From Blastococcus sp. Marseille-P5729 (lineage in GTDB: Bacteria; Actinomycetota; Actinomycetes; Mycobacteriales; Antricoccaceae), in assembly GCF_900292035.1 (NCBI RefSeq), contig NZ_OMPO01000001.1, positions 689,192 to 753,191 on the forward strand: a DNA stretch of 64,000 nucleotides. The letters run 5' to 3'. Both the position numbers and the translations under genes were made by a program. Positions 52,352 through 63,515 of this stretch are shown here, one piece after another. Position 1 is the first letter of the stretch. Each line of letters opens with the position of its first letter. Below the pieces are notes generated by a model. It worked only from the letters and a program-made list of their open reading frames with translations, made no database searches and was not told where the DNA came from.

Positions 52352-52746
52352 TTCCCGCTGCCGGTCTGCTGGTCGTCCGCCGGTGCGGCCAGCTGCTCGT
52401 ACGGGATGCGGGGGCAGTCGCGCCACAGCCGCGGCAGGTCGTAGAAGTTCCGCTCGTCGGTGTGCTGCACGTGCACGACGACGTCGACGAAGTCCAGCAG
52501 CACCCACCGTCCCTCGCGCTGGCCCTCGCGTCGTACCGGCTTGACCTTCTCCCTCAGCAGCGCCTCCTCGACCGCGTCGACGATCGCGGACGCCTGCCGC
52601 TCGTTGGTGGCGGTGACGACGACGAAGCAGTCGGTGATGACGAGCTGATCGCTGACGTCGATGATGACGATGTCCTGGCCGAGCTTGTCTGCGGCGGCAT
52701 CGGCTGCGATGGTGGCGATCTGGATCGATCGCTCGGGGGCGCTCAT
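52348..52746 (-). CDS. rsfS: Ribosome silencing factor RsfS
   Basis: 132 residues. Binds ribosomal protein L14 and blocks 30S joining under stress. Conserved core AADKLGQDIVIIDVSDQLVITDCFVVVTATNERQASAIVDAVEEALLREKVKPVRREGQREGRWVLLDFVDVVVHVQHTDERNFYDLPRLW covers nearly the whole protein. ATG 52744-52746. Downstream phosphatase overlaps by 4 bases; nadD lies upstream with a 21-base gap. The nadD-rsfS-phosphatase order is an actinobacterial standard. Confidence 0.97.
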   Translation of the reverse strand: MSAPERSIQIATIAADAAADKLGQDIVIIDVSDQLVITDCFVVVTATNERQASAIVDAVEEALLREKVKPVRREGQREGRWVLLDFVDVVVHVQHTDERNFYDLPRLWRDCPRIPYEQLAAPADDQQTGSGK

Positions 52747-52767
52747 ATAGCTGGTGTGCTCCTCGGG

Positions 52768-53352
52768 CTACTGCTCACGGTAGAGATGTCGCTTGTCGAT
52801 GTACTGGACGACGCCGTCCGGCACCAGATACCAGACCGGCATACCGCGCGAACGTCGCATTCGGCAGTCGGACGACGAGATGGCCAGCGCCGGAACCTCG
52901 ACCAGGGAGACCGATCCCTCGGGAAGGCCCGTGTCGTCGAGAGGGTACCCGGGCCGGGTGACACCGATGAAGTGCGCGAGCTCGAACATCTCCTGGTGAT
53001 CCTTCCAGCTCAGGATCTGCTGGAGCGCGTCCGCGCCGGTGATGAAGAACAGCTCGGCGTCCGGATACTGGCGGTTGAGGTCGTGCAGCGTGTCGATCGT
53101 GTAGGTCGGACCAGGCCGGTCGATGTCGACGCGGCTGACGCTGAAGCGGGGGTTGGACGCCGTCGCGATGACGGTCATCAAATAGCGGTCCTCGGCGGGC
53201 GAGACCTTCTTCTCGGCCTTCTGCCAGGGCTGGCCGGTCGGCACGAAGACTACCTCGTCGAGACCGAACAGCGAGGCGACCTCGGACGCGGCCGAAAGGT
53301 GGCCGTTGTGCACCGGATCGAAGGTGCCGCCCATGATCCCGAGGCGGGTCAT
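52768..53352 (-). CDS. nadD: Nicotinate-nucleotide adenylyltransferase
   Basis: 194 residues. Adds AMP to nicotinate mononucleotide in NAD synthesis. [44 protein letters not shown] at the start includes the (H/T)xGH-type HNGH nucleotide motif, and the [28 protein letters not shown] end carries the ISSxxxR motif. ATG 53350-53352 gives the normal length (about 195); the frame extends further upstream but without family match. In line with rsfS and the phosphatase. Confidence 0.96.
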   Translation of the reverse strand: MTRLGIMGGTFDPVHNGHLSAASEVASLFGLDEVVFVPTGQPWQKAEKKVSPAEDRYLMTVIATASNPRFSVSRVDIDRPGPTYTIDTLHDLNRQYPDAELFFITGADALQQILSWKDHQEMFELAHFIGVTRPGYPLDDTGLPEGSVSLVEVPALAISSSDCRMRRSRGMPVWYLVPDGVVQYIDKRHLYREQ

Positions 53353-53479
53353 GCGGCGGACTGCAGTGAAGCGATCATCGACGAACGACTCTACCCGGCC
53401 GGGGGCGGGATCGTCCCATAACCAGATCCCCGTACGCCGCAACCGAGTCGCCGTGACCGGTTCGTGGCCGGTTCGTGAA

Positions 53480-54922
53480 CTAGGCGCCGGGCAGCATGTC
53501 GTGCACGAAGTCGGCCAGCTGCTGCGCCGTCCGGCACTCCTTCATCTCGATGACCTCGGCATATCGATTGGCGACCGAGTCACCGCTGCCCCACATGCGC
53601 TGCGCCTCGGGGTTGAGCCAGTAGGCGTGGCGGGCGCGGGAGACCATCTGCTTCAGGGTGCTCAGCGCCGGATCACGGTAGTTGCTGCGTGCATCGCCCA
53701 GGATGAGCAGGCTGGTCTTGGGGCCGATGGCCTCGGGCCACTTCTCCTCGAACACCTCGAAGGAGTGCCCGTAGTCGGAGTGCCCGTCAAACCACACCAG
53801 GTTGGCCTCACTGCCGATGCGCTGCACGGCGGTCGGCAGATCCTCGCCCGGGGTGAAGAACGAGGTGACCTCGTCGGTGGTGTCGACGAAGGCGAACGCA
53901 CGCACCTTGCTGAACTGCTCGCGCAACGCCGCAGTGAGCATCAGGGTGAAGTGCGAGAAGCCCGCCACCGATCCGGAGACGTCGCAGAGAACGACGAGCT
54001 CGGGCTTGTGCTGCTTGCGCGGCTTGTGGTGGGTGTTGATCGGGATGCCGCCGGTGGCCAGCGAGGAGCGGACCGTCCGGCGGAAGTCCAGCCGCCCGCT
54101 GCGCCCCAGCCGGCGGCGAGCCGACAGCCGGCTCGCTAGTCGGCGCGCCAGTGGGTGCACCGTACGGCGCAGCTCGGCGAGATCGTCGCTCTGCGCGCGC
54201 AGGAAGTCCACCTGGTCGGCCATCGGACGGATCGTCGTCTTGGCCACCTGCTCCTTGCCGCGGTCCTCGGCGACCCGGCGGCGAACCTCGGCATCGACAT
54301 ACCGGCGGAACTCGGCGAGCCGGTCGCGGATCGTCTGGCGGGCGACCTGCTCCTGCATGCCGCCACGCTCGGACTCGGCCTTGTTGAGCAGGCCGTCGAG
54401 CAACTGCGCGACGAGGGTGTCGGGGCTGAGGGCCCGCATCACGCGATAGGAGTAGTAGGACTCGCGGCCTCCGCCGGCCGCGCCCTTGCCGAGCTGGGCG
54501 ACCGCGTTGCGGGCCAGCCGCTTGAGGGTCTCCGAGTCGCCATCCATCAGCGCCTTGGCCAGGGCCTCGCGCCAGGCGTCGATGTCGGGTTGACCGTCAC
54601 CGGCCGCCTCCGCATCGGCCTCGGAGTCCGGATCGCCCTCGCCGTCCGGACTGCCCTTGCCGATGGCCACGCCCTCGCCGGTGGCCAACGGCCACCACAG
54701 GTCGAACATGGTGTCGAAGGCCAGCCGATATGCGGGGCGCTTGACGCAGACCGCGGCCAGGCCTTCGCGCAGGTCTTCGCGCTCGAGAACGTCCACGGCT
54801 GCGAGCACGGACGCGGTGTCGACGCACTCGCCCACTCCCACGGGGATCCCGGCCTCGCGCAACGCACCGACGAAGCCCGTGAGGTGCGCGAGCAGACCCT
54901 TGGTCTCGACCGTGGCAGTCAT
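53480..54922 (-). CDS. VWA-domain protein partnered with MoxR ATPase (CoxE-like)
   Basis: 480 residues. N-terminal helical region ([53 protein letters not shown]), a charged Asp/Gly/Glu stretch around 90-115, and a C-terminal von Willebrand A domain with the MIDAS DxSxS motif in [21 protein letters not shown]. The adjacent gene (1 base apart) is its MoxR AAA partner. Such pairs help mature or insert metal centres or large complexes. ATG 54920-54922. The target complex is unknown; M. tuberculosis keeps the same pair (Rv2425c/Rv2426c). Confidence 0.9.
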   Translation of the reverse strand: MTATVETKGLLAHLTGFVGALREAGIPVGVGECVDTASVLAAVDVLEREDLREGLAAVCVKRPAYRLAFDTMFDLWWPLATGEGVAIGKGSPDGEGDPDSEADAEAAGDGQPDIDAWREALAKALMDGDSETLKRLARNAVAQLGKGAAGGGRESYYSYRVMRALSPDTLVAQLLDGLLNKAESERGGMQEQVARQTIRDRLAEFRRYVDAEVRRRVAEDRGKEQVAKTTIRPMADQVDFLRAQSDDLAELRRTVHPLARRLASRLSARRRLGRSGRLDFRRTVRSSLATGGIPINTHHKPRKQHKPELVVLCDVSGSVAGFSHFTLMLTAALREQFSKVRAFAFVDTTDEVTSFFTPGEDLPTAVQRIGSEANLVWFDGHSDYGHSFEVFEEKWPEAIGPKTSLLILGDARSNYRDPALSTLKQMVSRARHAYWLNPEAQRMWGSGDSVANRYAEVIEMKECRTAQQLADFVHDMLPGA

Positions 54923-54923
54923 A

Positions 54924-55844
54924 TCAGTTCAGCCTTAGCTCTCCGGCGGCCTTGACCGCGTCGCTGGCGTGCTTGAGGACGACTCCGAGCGTCTCCTTGA
55001 CGGCGTTCTCATCGAGGGTATTGATGCCCAGCGCCAGCAGGGTCTGGGCCCAGTCGATGGTCTCGGCGATCGAGGGCGACTTCTTCAGCTCCATCGCGCG
55101 CAGCGCGCGGGCGGTCCGGACGATCTGGTCCGCCAGCGCCGGAGCGATGTCCGGGACGCGGCTAATGATGATGTCGCGCTCGCGCTCGGGGCCGGGGTAG
55201 TCCAGGTGCAGGTAGAGCGCGCGGCGCTTCAGCGCCTCGGACAGCTCGCGGGTCGCGTTCGAGGTCAGCAGCACGAAGGGGCGGCGCCTGGCGTGGATGG
55301 TACCCATCTCGGGGATCGTGACCTGGAAGTCCGAGAGGATCTCCAGCAGCAGGCCCTCGACCTCGACGTCCGACTTGTCGATCTCGTCGATCAGCAGCAC
55401 GGTGGGCTCGTCGCGGCGAATCGCGGTCAGCAGCGGACGCTCCAGCAGGAACTCCTCGCTGAAGATGTCGTCGCTGGCGTCGTCCCAGGTCTCGCCGCTG
55501 GCCTGCGCGGCCGCGGTGCCCTGCTGGATGCGCAGCAGCTGCTTCTTGTAGTTCCACTCGTAGAGGGCACGGGCCTCGTCCAGACCCTCGTAGCACTGCA
55601 GGCGGACGATCTCGGACCTGGTCGCGGCCGCGATCGCCTTCGCGAGCTCGGTCTTGCCGACGCCAGCCGGGCCCTCGACCAGCAGCGGCTTGCCGAGCCG
55701 GTCGGCCAAGAACACCGTCGTGGCGGTCGCGCGGTCAGCGAGATAGCCGGCCTGTCCGAGACGGATCAGGACGTCGTCCACACCACCGAACTGGGGGCGG
55801 TGCTGGGCTTCGACGGGGGCACTCGCGGACTGTTCTGCGCTCAA
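54924..55844 (-). CDS. MoxR-family AAA+ ATPase
   Basis: 306 residues. Walker A GPAGVGKTELAKAIA, the MoxR-type RLQCYEGLDEARALYEWNYKKQLLRIQ, Walker B VLLIDEIDKSDVEVEGLLLEIL, sensor 1 LTSNATRELSEALKRRALYLHLDYPGPERER. It acts as a chaperone ATPase with the downstream VWA protein. The start is uncommon: TTG 55842-55844 with GAGGTGG 6 bases upstream. Upstream is proA, 97 bases away with no other gene. Confidence 0.92.
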   Translation of the reverse strand: MSAEQSASAPVEAQHRPQFGGVDDVLIRLGQAGYLADRATATTVFLADRLGKPLLVEGPAGVGKTELAKAIAAATRSEIVRLQCYEGLDEARALYEWNYKKQLLRIQQGTAAAQASGETWDDASDDIFSEEFLLERPLLTAIRRDEPTVLLIDEIDKSDVEVEGLLLEILSDFQVTIPEMGTIHARRRPFVLLTSNATRELSEALKRRALYLHLDYPGPERERDIIISRVPDIAPALADQIVRTARALRAMELKKSPSIAETIDWAQTLLALGINTLDENAVKETLGVVLKHASDAVKAAGELRLN

Positions 55845-55940
55845 CGCAAACCACCTCTATAGAACTTGACGTTGGTATCAACGATACCGAATCCGATTCG
55901 GGCTCCGGAGTGCCGTGGCTCACGTCCGTCGCAGATCCGG

Positions 55941-57209
55941 TCAGCTGGCGGGGCGGGTCTGGCCTTCACCCTGGACGACGTACGTCGTGGTGGTGAGCTC
56001 GGGCAGCGCCATCGGCCCGCGCGCGTGCAGCTTCTGGGTGCTGATGCCGATCTCGGCGCCGAAGCCGAACTCACCACCGTCGGTGAACGCGGTCGAAGCG
56101 TTGACCATGACCGCGGCGGCATCCACCCGCATGGTGAACGAGCGGGCGGCATCCAGCGAGGAGGTCACGATCGCCTCGGTGTGGCCGCTGGAGTGCTTGC
56201 GGATATGCGCGACCGCATCGTCCAGCGAGTCCACAACGCCGACCGCGAGGTCGAGCGAGAGGTACTCGGTATCCCAGTCCTCGTCGGTGACGGGGACGAC
56301 GTCCTCGCCCAGCCTCTGACGGGTGCGCTCGTCCCCGTGCAGCGTTACCTCGGCCTCGCCGAGGACCTTGGCCGCGCGGGGCAGGAACTCGTCGGCGACG
56401 TCCTTGTGCACCAGCAGCGTCTCCGCGGCGTTGCACACCGACGGGCGCCGGGCCTTGGAGTTCAGCACGATCTTCTCGGCCATGTCGAGGTCCGCGGTGG
56501 CGTCGACGTACACGTGTACGTTGCCCACGCCGGTCTCGATCACCGGCACGGTCGAGTCGGTGACGACCCGCTGGATCAGGCCGGCGCCGCCCCGCGGGAT
56601 CACCACGTCGACCAGCCCGCGCGCGTGCAGCAGGGCATCCACGGTCGCCCGGTCATCAGCAGGGACGCCCTGGATGGCGTCGGCCGGCACGCCGTTGGCC
56701 GCGGCCGCGGTCCGCAGCACCTCGACGATCGCCTCGTTGGACTCGCTCGCGGACGACGACCCGCGCAGCAGCGCCGCGTTGCCGGACTTCAGGCACAGCC
56801 CGGCGGCGTCAGCGGTGACATTGGGGCGGCCCTCGTAGATCATCCCGACCACGCCCATGGGGACCCGGATCTGCTGTACCCGCACGCCGTTGGGCATGGT
56901 GTACCCGCGCACGACCTCCCCCACCGGGTCGGGTAGTGAGGCGACATTGCGCAGCTGGTCGGCGATGTCGCTGACGCGGCGCTCGGTCAGGGCCAGGCGG
57001 TCGATCATCGCCTCGCTGGTACCGCCGGCCCGAGCCCGGTCTACGTCACGGGCGTTGGCTTCAAGGATCGTCGATGCATGGGCGACGAGCGCATCGGCCA
57101 TCGCGCGCAGCGCCTTGTCCTTCGTCGATCGCGGCAGCAGGGACAGCTCCGCGGCGGCCTCGCGGGCGCGGGTCGCTAGCTCACGAACGATCTCGGTGGC
57201 GTCTGTCAT
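55941..57209 (-). CDS. proA: Glutamate-5-semialdehyde dehydrogenase
   Basis: 422 residues. Second step of proline synthesis, reducing glutamyl phosphate with NADPH. ALDH-fold landmarks: [50 protein letters not shown], and the catalytic Cys in [17 protein letters not shown]. Family C-terminus [35 protein letters not shown] is intact. ATG 57207-57209. Downstream of proB (12-base gap), so a proB-proA operon, with proA just before the MoxR pair. Confidence 0.97.
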   Translation of the reverse strand: MTDATEIVRELATRAREAAAELSLLPRSTKDKALRAMADALVAHASTILEANARDVDRARAGGTSEAMIDRLALTERRVSDIADQLRNVASLPDPVGEVVRGYTMPNGVRVQQIRVPMGVVGMIYEGRPNVTADAAGLCLKSGNAALLRGSSSASESNEAIVEVLRTAAAANGVPADAIQGVPADDRATVDALLHARGLVDVVIPRGGAGLIQRVVTDSTVPVIETGVGNVHVYVDATADLDMAEKIVLNSKARRPSVCNAAETLLVHKDVADEFLPRAAKVLGEAEVTLHGDERTRQRLGEDVVPVTDEDWDTEYLSLDLAVGVVDSLDDAVAHIRKHSSGHTEAIVTSSLDAARSFTMRVDAAAVMVNASTAFTDGGEFGFGAEIGISTQKLHARGPMALPELTTTTYVVQGEGQTRPAS

Positions 57210-57221
57210 TTGCTGCTTTCC

Positions 57222-58340
57222 TTACAGGACGGCGATGTCGTCTCGGTGCATGACCTCGCGCTGATGATCGGCGTCGAGGTCGTGGGTCTGCTTCCCGATG
57301 AGATCGGGAAGCTCTTCTGAAGAGTAGGCCACCAGCCCGCGGGCGATCGCCAGACCGTCGGGACCGACGAGCTCGACCGCGTCCCCCACCTCGAAGTTGC
57401 CGACCGAGCCGGTGATGCCGGCCGGCAGCAGCGACTTGCGTCGTCCGGCGACTGCGCGTACCGCGCCCTCGTCGAGCACGATCTGGCCGCGTGGCTCGCT
57501 GGCCCAGCGCAGCCAGAACAGCCGTTGGGAGGGTCGCTTGCCGCGGGACGGTACGAAGGTGCCGACGCTCTGCCCGGCGACAGCCTCTCGCGCGTTCTCG
57601 ATCGAGGTGATGATGACCGCGACACCTGCGCCGGAGGCGATCCGGGCGCTGTCGAGCTTGGTGGTCATGCCGCCGGTGCCGACTCCCCCGGTAACGGGTC
57701 CTGAGGTGTCGACCGACCGGAGGCCGGCCTCGTCCTCGATCACCGGGATCAGGTTCGCCGGGCCCTTGGCCGGGTTCGCGTCGTACACCCCGTCGACGTC
57801 CGACAGCAGCACCATGCCCTGCGCGCTCACGAGGTGAGCGGTGAGCGCGGCGAGCCGGTCGTTGTCACCGAAGCGGATCTCGTCGGTCACCACGACGTCG
57901 TTCTCGTTGACGATCGGCACGACACCCAGCCGCAGCAGCCGTTCGAGCGAGCGCTGCGCGTTGCGGTAGTGGGTACGGCGCTGCAGGTCGTCGGAGGTCA
58001 GCAGCACCTGGCCCACCTGCAGGCCGTGCCGGGCGAACGCGGTGGCATAGGCCTCGGCGAGCAGCAGCTGGCCGACGCTGGCCGCCGCCTGCTGGGTCGC
58101 GAGGTCACGCGGACGACGGCGCAGCCGCAGCGGCTCGAGACCGGCGGCGATGGCGCCGGAGGACACCAGCACCACCTCGCGGCCGTCCTGTACGGCCTCG
58201 GCGATGACGTCGGCGACGAACCCGATCCGGTCGGCGTCCAGCCCGGTGCCGCCGTTCTGAGCGGGCTTGGTCAGCGACGACGAGCCCACCTTGACGACGA
58301 CCCGCTTGGCGTCACCGAGCACCGCGTGCGGACTAGTCAT
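57222..58340 (-). CDS. proB: Glutamate 5-kinase
   Basis: 372 residues. First step of proline synthesis. Amino-acid-kinase domain [81 protein letters not shown]-terminal PUA domain [29 protein letters not shown] 58338-58340 overlaps the obgE stop by 8 bases; an upstream TTG is less likely. The PUA domain present matches feedback-sensitive enzymes. Proline likely inhibits it. Confidence 0.96.
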   Translation of the reverse strand: MTSPHAVLGDAKRVVVKVGSSSLTKPAQNGGTGLDADRIGFVADVIAEAVQDGREVVLVSSGAIAAGLEPLRLRRRPRDLATQQAAASVGQLLLAEAYATAFARHGLQVGQVLLTSDDLQRRTHYRNAQRSLERLLRLGVVPIVNENDVVVTDEIRFGDNDRLAALTAHLVSAQGMVLLSDVDGVYDANPAKGPANLIPVIEDEAGLRSVDTSGPVTGGVGTGGMTTKLDSARIASGAGVAVIITSIENAREAVAGQSVGTFVPSRGKRPSQRLFWLRWASEPRGQIVLDEGAVRAVAGRRKSLLPAGITGSVGNFEVGDAVELVGPDGLAIARGLVAYSSEELPDLIGKQTHDLDADHQREVMHRDDIAVL

Positions 58341-59808
58341 CGTCGTCCCCAATCTGGTACCCGTCTGACTCCTTCAGCTCGTAGGGCACTCGGCGGGCCC
58401 GCTTGGCCGCGCGGCGCTCCTCGGCCGAGGTGCGTTCCCGTCCCTCGGCAGCCTCGATCCGGGGATCGGTGCCGCGGTGCCCGAAGGCCACCACGCCCAT
58501 CTCCCCGGCGACGGACTCGGCCGTGGGCTCCCAGCCGAAGGTGATGCCGGCGATGGTGACATCGCAGCCCGGCAGGGCGCCCTGGCGGGCGAGCTCGGCC
58601 TCGACGCCGAGGCGGGCCAGGCGGTCGGCGAGGAAGCCGACCGCCTCGTCGTTGGTGAAGTCGGTCTGCCGGATCCACCGCACCGGCTTGCCGCCCTCGA
58701 CGATGAACCCGCCCACGCTTTCCGGGTCGGGGCGGACGACGAACTCGTCCTCGCCGATCGCCTTGGGCCGGATCACGATCCGCGGGCTCTCGTCGGCGGG
58801 GTGCTCGGCGCGGTGTGCCTCGACGGCAGCGCCGAGCGCGAACTTCAGGGCATCGAGGCCCTCGTGGGTGACGGCGGAGATCGGGTAGACGTCGAACCCG
58901 CGTTCGCGCAGCTCGGGCGTGACGAACTCGGCGAGCTCGCGGGCGTCGGGGACGTCGATCTTGGTCAGCGCGACGATCGTGGCGCGTGCGGCGAGGTCGC
59001 CGTACTCGTCGAGCTCCTTCACGAGGGCGTCGATGTCGCTGATCGGGTCGCGGCCCGGCTCGAGGGTCGCGCAGTCGACGACGTGCACCAGCACCGAGGT
59101 GCGCTCGACGTGCCGCAGGAACTCCAGCCCTAGTCCCTTGCCCTGCGCGGCACCCGGGATCAGGCCGGGGACGTCGGCGACGGTGTAGACATACTGGCCG
59201 GCCTGGACGACCCCGAGGTTGGGCACCAGAGTGGTGAACGGGTAGTCGGCGATCTTCGGTCGCGCGGCCGAGATCACCGAGATCAGCGACGACTTGCCGG
59301 CCGAGGGGAAGCCCACCAGCCCGACGTCTGCGACCGACTTCAGTTCGAGGACGACGGTCGCCTCCTCGCCGGGCTCGCCGAGCAGCGCGAAACCGGGAGC
59401 CTTGCGCCGGGCGGTGGCCAGCGCGGCGTTGCCGAGACCGCCGCGTCCGCCGGGAGCGACCGTGTACTCGCTGCCGGGTACGGCGAGATCGGCGAGGACC
59501 TCGCCGTCGCGGGTGGTCACGACGGTGCCGGGCGGGACCCGTAAGGTCAGCCCGTCGCCGTTCGCGCCGTTGCGGTGGCTGCCCATGCCGGGTTTGCCGT
59601 TGGCTGCCTTCTGGTGTGGACGGTGATGGAAGTCCAGGAGGGTGTGCACGTTCCCGTCGGCCACGACTCGCACGTCGCCACCGTGGCCGCCGTTGCCACC
59701 GTCCGGCCCGCCGAGCGGCTTGAACTTCTCCCGGTGCACCGAGACGCAGCCGTGACCGCCGTTGCCGCCCGTGACGTGCAGGACGGCGCGGTCGATGAAG
59801 TCCGCCAT
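58333..59808 (-). CDS. obgE: GTPase ObgE/CgtA
   Basis: 491 residues. Late 50S assembly and stringent-response GTPase. The Gly-rich Obg domain is [42 protein letters not shown] domain: FPSAGKSSL (G1), [10 protein letters not shown] (G3), TKID (G4), SAV (G5); C-terminal OCT domain present, then a charged tail ending DDDD. ATG 59806-59808. Follows rpmA after a hairpin-containing 90-base gap. Longer than E. coli Obg by its acidic tail, as in actinobacteria. Confidence 0.97.
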   Translation of the reverse strand: MADFIDRAVLHVTGGNGGHGCVSVHREKFKPLGGPDGGNGGHGGDVRVVADGNVHTLLDFHHRPHQKAANGKPGMGSHRNGANGDGLTLRVPPGTVVTTRDGEVLADLAVPGSEYTVAPGGRGGLGNAALATARRKAPGFALLGEPGEEATVVLELKSVADVGLVGFPSAGKSSLISVISAARPKIADYPFTTLVPNLGVVQAGQYVYTVADVPGLIPGAAQGKGLGLEFLRHVERTSVLVHVVDCATLEPGRDPISDIDALVKELDEYGDLAARATIVALTKIDVPDARELAEFVTPELRERGFDVYPISAVTHEGLDALKFALGAAVEAHRAEHPADESPRIVIRPKAIGEDEFVVRPDPESVGGFIVEGGKPVRWIRQTDFTNDEAVGFLADRLARLGVEAELARQGALPGCDVTIAGITFGWEPTAESVAGEMGVVAFGHRGTDPRIEAAEGRERTSAEERRAAKRARRVPYELKESDGYQIGDDDD

Positions 59809-59833
59809 GGTGTGCTCCCCACCGGAGAAAGGA

Positions 59834-59872
59834 TCGAGGGGCGAGGGACCGACTGGTCCTCTCGCCCCTCGA
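59834..59872 (-). terminator. Hairpin between rpmA and obgE
   Basis: A long stem (outer TCGAGGGGCGAG arms with inner GGACC/GGTCC and one bulged base) at 59834-59872, followed on the reverse strand by CTTTCTCC. It can act as a partial terminator, lowering obgE expression relative to the ribosomal genes. Confidence 0.6.
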
Positions 59873-59898
59873 CTGAAGATTCGTGCAGTCGCGCGGGT

Positions 59899-60165
59899 CT
59901 AGCCGGCCGCGGTCTGCGCCTCGATGATGCTGACCTGCTTCTTGCCGCGGCGGGTGCCGAACTCGACAGCGCCCGCGGTGAGGGCGAAGAGGGTGTCGTC
60001 GCCACCGCGACCGACGTTCGCGCCCGGGTGGAAGTGGGTGCCGCGCTGGCGAACGATGATCTCGCCGGCCTTGACGACCTGGCCGCCGAACCGCTTCACG
60101 CCGAGGCGCTGAGCGTTGGAGTCGCGACCGTTTCGGGACGAGGATGCGCCCTTCTTATGTGCCAT
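59899..60165 (-). CDS. rpmA: 50S ribosomal protein L27
   Basis: 88 residues, full length. [79 protein letters not shown] is L27, whose N-terminus reaches the peptidyl-transferase centre. There is no long N-terminal extension needing protease removal. ATG 60163-60165. Follows rplU with a 9-base gap; the rplU-rpmA-obgE order is universal in this phylum. Confidence 0.98.
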   Translation of the reverse strand: MAHKKGASSSRNGRDSNAQRLGVKRFGGQVVKAGEIIVRQRGTHFHPGANVGRGGDDTLFALTAGAVEFGTRRGKKQVSIIEAQTAAG

Positions 60166-60174
60166 GACTAGTAC

Positions 60175-60489
60175 CTACTTCCCGCTCGTGATGCCGGTGA
60201 CCTTGACGACCGTCAGCGGCTGACGGTGGCCCTGGCGCTTCTTGTAGCCGGTCTTGTTCTTGTACTTCAGGATGCGGACTTTTGGACCCTTGACCTGGTC
60301 GACGATCTCGGCGTCGACCTGGACCTTGCCCAGCGCGTCCGCGTCGGCAGTGACGTCGCCGCCGTCCACGAGCAGCACGGCAGGCAGCGAGACCGACGCG
60401 CCCGGCTCGCCCTCGAGCTTTTCGACCTCGAACACGTCGCCCTCGGCGACGCGGTACTGCTTGCCGCCAGTCTTGACTACGGCGTACAC
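60175..60489 (-). CDS. rplU: 50S ribosomal protein L21
   Basis: 104 residues. [100 protein letters not shown] is L21, binding 23S rRNA. GTG 60487-60489 with GGGAG 6 bases upstream is chosen over longer starts that add 27 basic residues. First gene of the L21-L27-Obg transcript. The 156-base gap to the rne stop holds no gene and likely contains its promoter. Confidence 0.96.
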   Translation of the reverse strand: MYAVVKTGGKQYRVAEGDVFEVEKLEGEPGASVSLPAVLLVDGGDVTADADALGKVQVDAEIVDQVKGPKVRILKYKNKTGYKKRQGHRQPLTVVKVTGITSGK

Positions 60490-60645
60490 GGCAACTCCCT
60501 GGTTTACGTATCTTTCCTGGGCACGCAGCGTGCAGCCGCGCGCGGATGGTGCAAGTCTTGGTTCGCGCACTCCTCACAAGGCGCGACGAGCAAGTCTATC
60601 GCATCGACCCCGATCGCGGTCAATCGGAGCCGACGCTGACCTCGC

Positions 60646-63483
60646 TCACACTTTCGACTCGTCGGTGGAGGGCGTGGGCGGTCCGGCGGGACGGCGAGCG
60701 GCACGCCTGCGGCGCGCGGTCGGCCGCCGTTCGGCGCTGTCCTGCTCGCCCTGCCCCTGGTCCCCGAGCCGCTCGCCGTCACCGGCCGGCTCCGGGCTGG
60801 GGGCACCGGTCTCGGCCGCGGCGTCCGCCACCGGCTGCGCTGGCGACCCGGGAGCGGCCGTCTCCCCGTCGCCGTCCTCGTCGTGCTTCTTGCTGGCCGC
60901 GGCGATGGCGCTGAGCTGCACGGTGGAGTCGCGCTTGGGCTCTGTGGCCTGCTTGGCGTTGTCGTCGCGCCCGGAGCCACCGCGGCGCGAACGCCCGCGG
61001 CGGTTCTGCGGCTCGCTCTGGGGCGAGGCGGTCTTCTTCTCCACCGGCTCGGCATGCACCGTCAGGCCGCGTCCCTCGCAGTGCGGGCACGGCTCGCTGA
61101 AGGCGTCGAGCAGCCCCTGCCCCACGCGCTTGCGGGTCATCTGCACCAGGCCCAGCGAGGTCACCTCGGCGACCTGGTGCTTGGTCCGGTCGCGGCCGAG
61201 GCACTCGGTGAGCCGACGCAGCACGAGCTCGCGGTTGCTCTCCAGGAGCATGTCGATGAAGTCGATCACGACGATCCCGCCGACGTCGCGCAGCCGCAGC
61301 TGCCGGACGATCTCCTCGGCCGCCTCCAGGTTGTTCTTGGTGACGGTCTGCTCGAGGTTGCCGCCGCTGCCGGTGAACTTGCCGGTGTTGACGTCGATGA
61401 CGGTCATCGCCTCGGTGTGGTCGATGACCAGCGAGCCTCCCGACGGCAGCCACACCTTGCGATCCAGCGCCTTGGTGAGCTGCTCGTCGATGCGGTTGGC
61501 GGCGAACACGTCGACGTCGTCCTCGTGGCGCTGGATGCGCTCGACCAGGTCCGGAGCGACGTGCTGCATATACCCGGAGATGGTGTCCCAGGCGTCCGCA
61601 CCGGAGATCACCATCTCGGAGAAGTCCTCGTTGAACAGGTCGCGGACGACGCGGATCGCCAGGTCGGGCTCCTCATAGAGCACCGAGGGCGCCTTGGTCT
61701 TGGTGTCGGCGACCTGCTGCTCGATGACCTCCCACTGCGCCTTCAGGCGTTCGACGTCGCGGGTCAGCTCCTCCTCGCTGGCACCCTCCGCAGCGGTCCG
61801 GATGATCACCCCCGCGTCGTCGGGGACGATCTTGCGGAGGATGTCCTTCAGCCGCTGCCGTTCCCCCTCGGGGAGCTTGCGGCTGATGCCGGTCATCGAG
61901 CCACCGGGCACGTACACCAGGTAGCGGCCGGGCAGCGAGATCTGGCTGGTCAGTCGCGCGCCCTTGTGCCCGATCGGGTCCTTGGTGACCTGCACCAGCA
62001 CCTTGTCACCGGACTTCAGGGCCTGCTCGATGTTGCGCTGCTTGCCCTCCAGGCCTGCGGCATCCCAGTTGACCTCGCCGGCGTACAGGACCGCGTTGCG
62101 GCGCTTGCCGATGTCGACGAAGGCCGCCTCCATGCTGGGCAGCACGTTCTGCACGCGGCCGTAGTAGACCCCGCCCGCGAACGATTGCTCGCTGGCGAGC
62201 GTCACGTAGTGCTCGACCAGGACGTCGTCCTCGAGGACGGCGATCTGGGTGCGCTCGCCCTGCTGACGGACGACCATGCGGCGGGTGACCGACTCGCGGC
62301 GGGCGAGGAACTCGGCCTCGGTGAGGATCGGTGCGCGTCGACGGCCGGCGTCGCGTCCTTCCTTGCGGCGCTGACGCTTGGCCTCCAGCCGGACCGAGCC
62401 GGTGACCCCCTTGACCTTGTCGTTCGAGCTGGGCGAGCCGTTGCCGTTGGAGTCAGAGTCGTCGTCGCCGCCACGTCGGCGACGCCGCCGGCGACGGCGG
62501 GAGGTGGACTCCCCCTCCTCATCGGAGTCGTCGTCCTTGCCGGAGTCGGCACCCCGGTCGTCGGTCTTGTCGTCGGCGCCCTTCTTGGGCTGGTCCGGCT
62601 GGTCGCCCGAGCCGTTCGCGCCCTTCTTCTCGGCACCGGGCTCGTCATCGGAACCGGTGTCTGCGGCTGTGTCGTCGCCGGACTTCCTACCCCGTCCGCG
62701 GCGTCCGCGCCGGCGGCGACGTGAGCCGGACTCGCCCTCGTCGTCCGAATCGTCGCCGTCGGTGTCGGTCTCCGGGTCGTCCGGGGAGGGCTCCTCCTCG
62801 CCGGCCTGCTCACGACGGGCCGGGGCCGCCGGCACGGTCACATCCTCCGGCGCCACGAACACCGCGAAGGGGTTGAAGGCCGCCGGGGCGGCCAGCTCGA
62901 TCTCGGCACCGGTGGAGTCGACGTGCGACAGAGCGGGCGCCAGCGACGGGAGCGAGCCCTGCTCGCCCTTGGGCGCCTGGGTGGAGTCGCCCGGCACCTG
63001 CTCGGCCGCCTGCTCGGCGGGCAGCTCCTCGGCGGGCGGGTCCTCGGACGACGCCAGGCCCGCCGGTGGCTGGCCCGTCGGCGGCTGGTCTGCCCGGGTC
63101 TGCTCGAACGCAGCGTGCTCGGCGTCCTCGACGACCGGCGCCAGGGCGCCGGGCACGTCCTCGGTCGCGGACTGGTCGGGCGAGACCTCGGGCACTGTCG
63201 TGGCCGGCACTGCCGTCTCGGGCTTGCCGGCCCGGCGGCGGGCAGCCCGCTTCCTCGGCTTCTCGGCCGGCTCCTCCGCGGCATCAACGGGCGGCGAGGA
63301 CGGCGTAGCCGGCGCCTCGATGCTCACCGGATCGACGCTCACCGGCTGCGGCTCGCGCAGCGACGTGGCCGGTGAGCTGCTGCGGCGCCGGGTGCGCTTC
63401 GCGGGTGCCGGAGCCTCAGGTGCGGGCTGCTCGTGCTGGGCGTTGGGTTCAGCGGCTGTGCCGTCGGTCTCGTCTTCGCGCAT
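60646..63483 (-). CDS. rne: Ribonuclease E/G family endoribonuclease
   Basis: 945 residues. The N-terminal 320 residues are low complexity, rich in Ala, Pro, Glu, Asp, Arg and Lys. The catalytic core follows: S1 domain VEHYVTLASEQSFAGGVYYGRVQNVLPSMEAAFVDIG, DNase I-like domain with the magnesium Asp residues in TVIDVNTGKFTG and VVIDFIDML, and the zinc-link CPHCEGRG that dimerises the enzyme. A second basic/acidic tail closes the protein. ATG 63481-63483 with GAGGAG 10 bases upstream. RNase E sets mRNA decay and rRNA processing in actinobacteria; the N-terminal extension is the family form here. Confidence 0.95.
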   Translation of the reverse strand: MREDETDGTAAEPNAQHEQPAPEAPAPAKRTRRRSSSPATSLREPQPVSVDPVSIEAPATPSSPPVDAAEEPAEKPRKRAARRRAGKPETAVPATTVPEVSPDQSATEDVPGALAPVVEDAEHAAFEQTRADQPPTGQPPAGLASSEDPPAEELPAEQAAEQVPGDSTQAPKGEQGSLPSLAPALSHVDSTGAEIELAAPAAFNPFAVFVAPEDVTVPAAPARREQAGEEEPSPDDPETDTDGDDSDDEGESGSRRRRRGRRGRGRKSGDDTAADTGSDDEPGAEKKGANGSGDQPDQPKKGADDKTDDRGADSGKDDDSDEEGESTSRRRRRRRRRGGDDDSDSNGNGSPSSNDKVKGVTGSVRLEAKRQRRKEGRDAGRRRAPILTEAEFLARRESVTRRMVVRQQGERTQIAVLEDDVLVEHYVTLASEQSFAGGVYYGRVQNVLPSMEAAFVDIGKRRNAVLYAGEVNWDAAGLEGKQRNIEQALKSGDKVLVQVTKDPIGHKGARLTSQISLPGRYLVYVPGGSMTGISRKLPEGERQRLKDILRKIVPDDAGVIIRTAAEGASEEELTRDVERLKAQWEVIEQQVADTKTKAPSVLYEEPDLAIRVVRDLFNEDFSEMVISGADAWDTISGYMQHVAPDLVERIQRHEDDVDVFAANRIDEQLTKALDRKVWLPSGGSLVIDHTEAMTVIDVNTGKFTGSGGNLEQTVTKNNLEAAEEIVRQLRLRDVGGIVVIDFIDMLLESNRELVLRRLTECLGRDRTKHQVAEVTSLGLVQMTRKRVGQGLLDAFSEPCPHCEGRGLTVHAEPVEKKTASPQSEPQNRRGRSRRGGSGRDDNAKQATEPKRDSTVQLSAIAAASKKHDEDGDGETAAPGSPAQPVADAAAETGAPSPEPAGDGERLGDQGQGEQDSAERRPTARRRRAARRPAGPPTPSTDESKV

Positions 63484-63515
63484 GCGGGCGAAACTCCTCA
63501 CGGCCCGCGCGTGCT

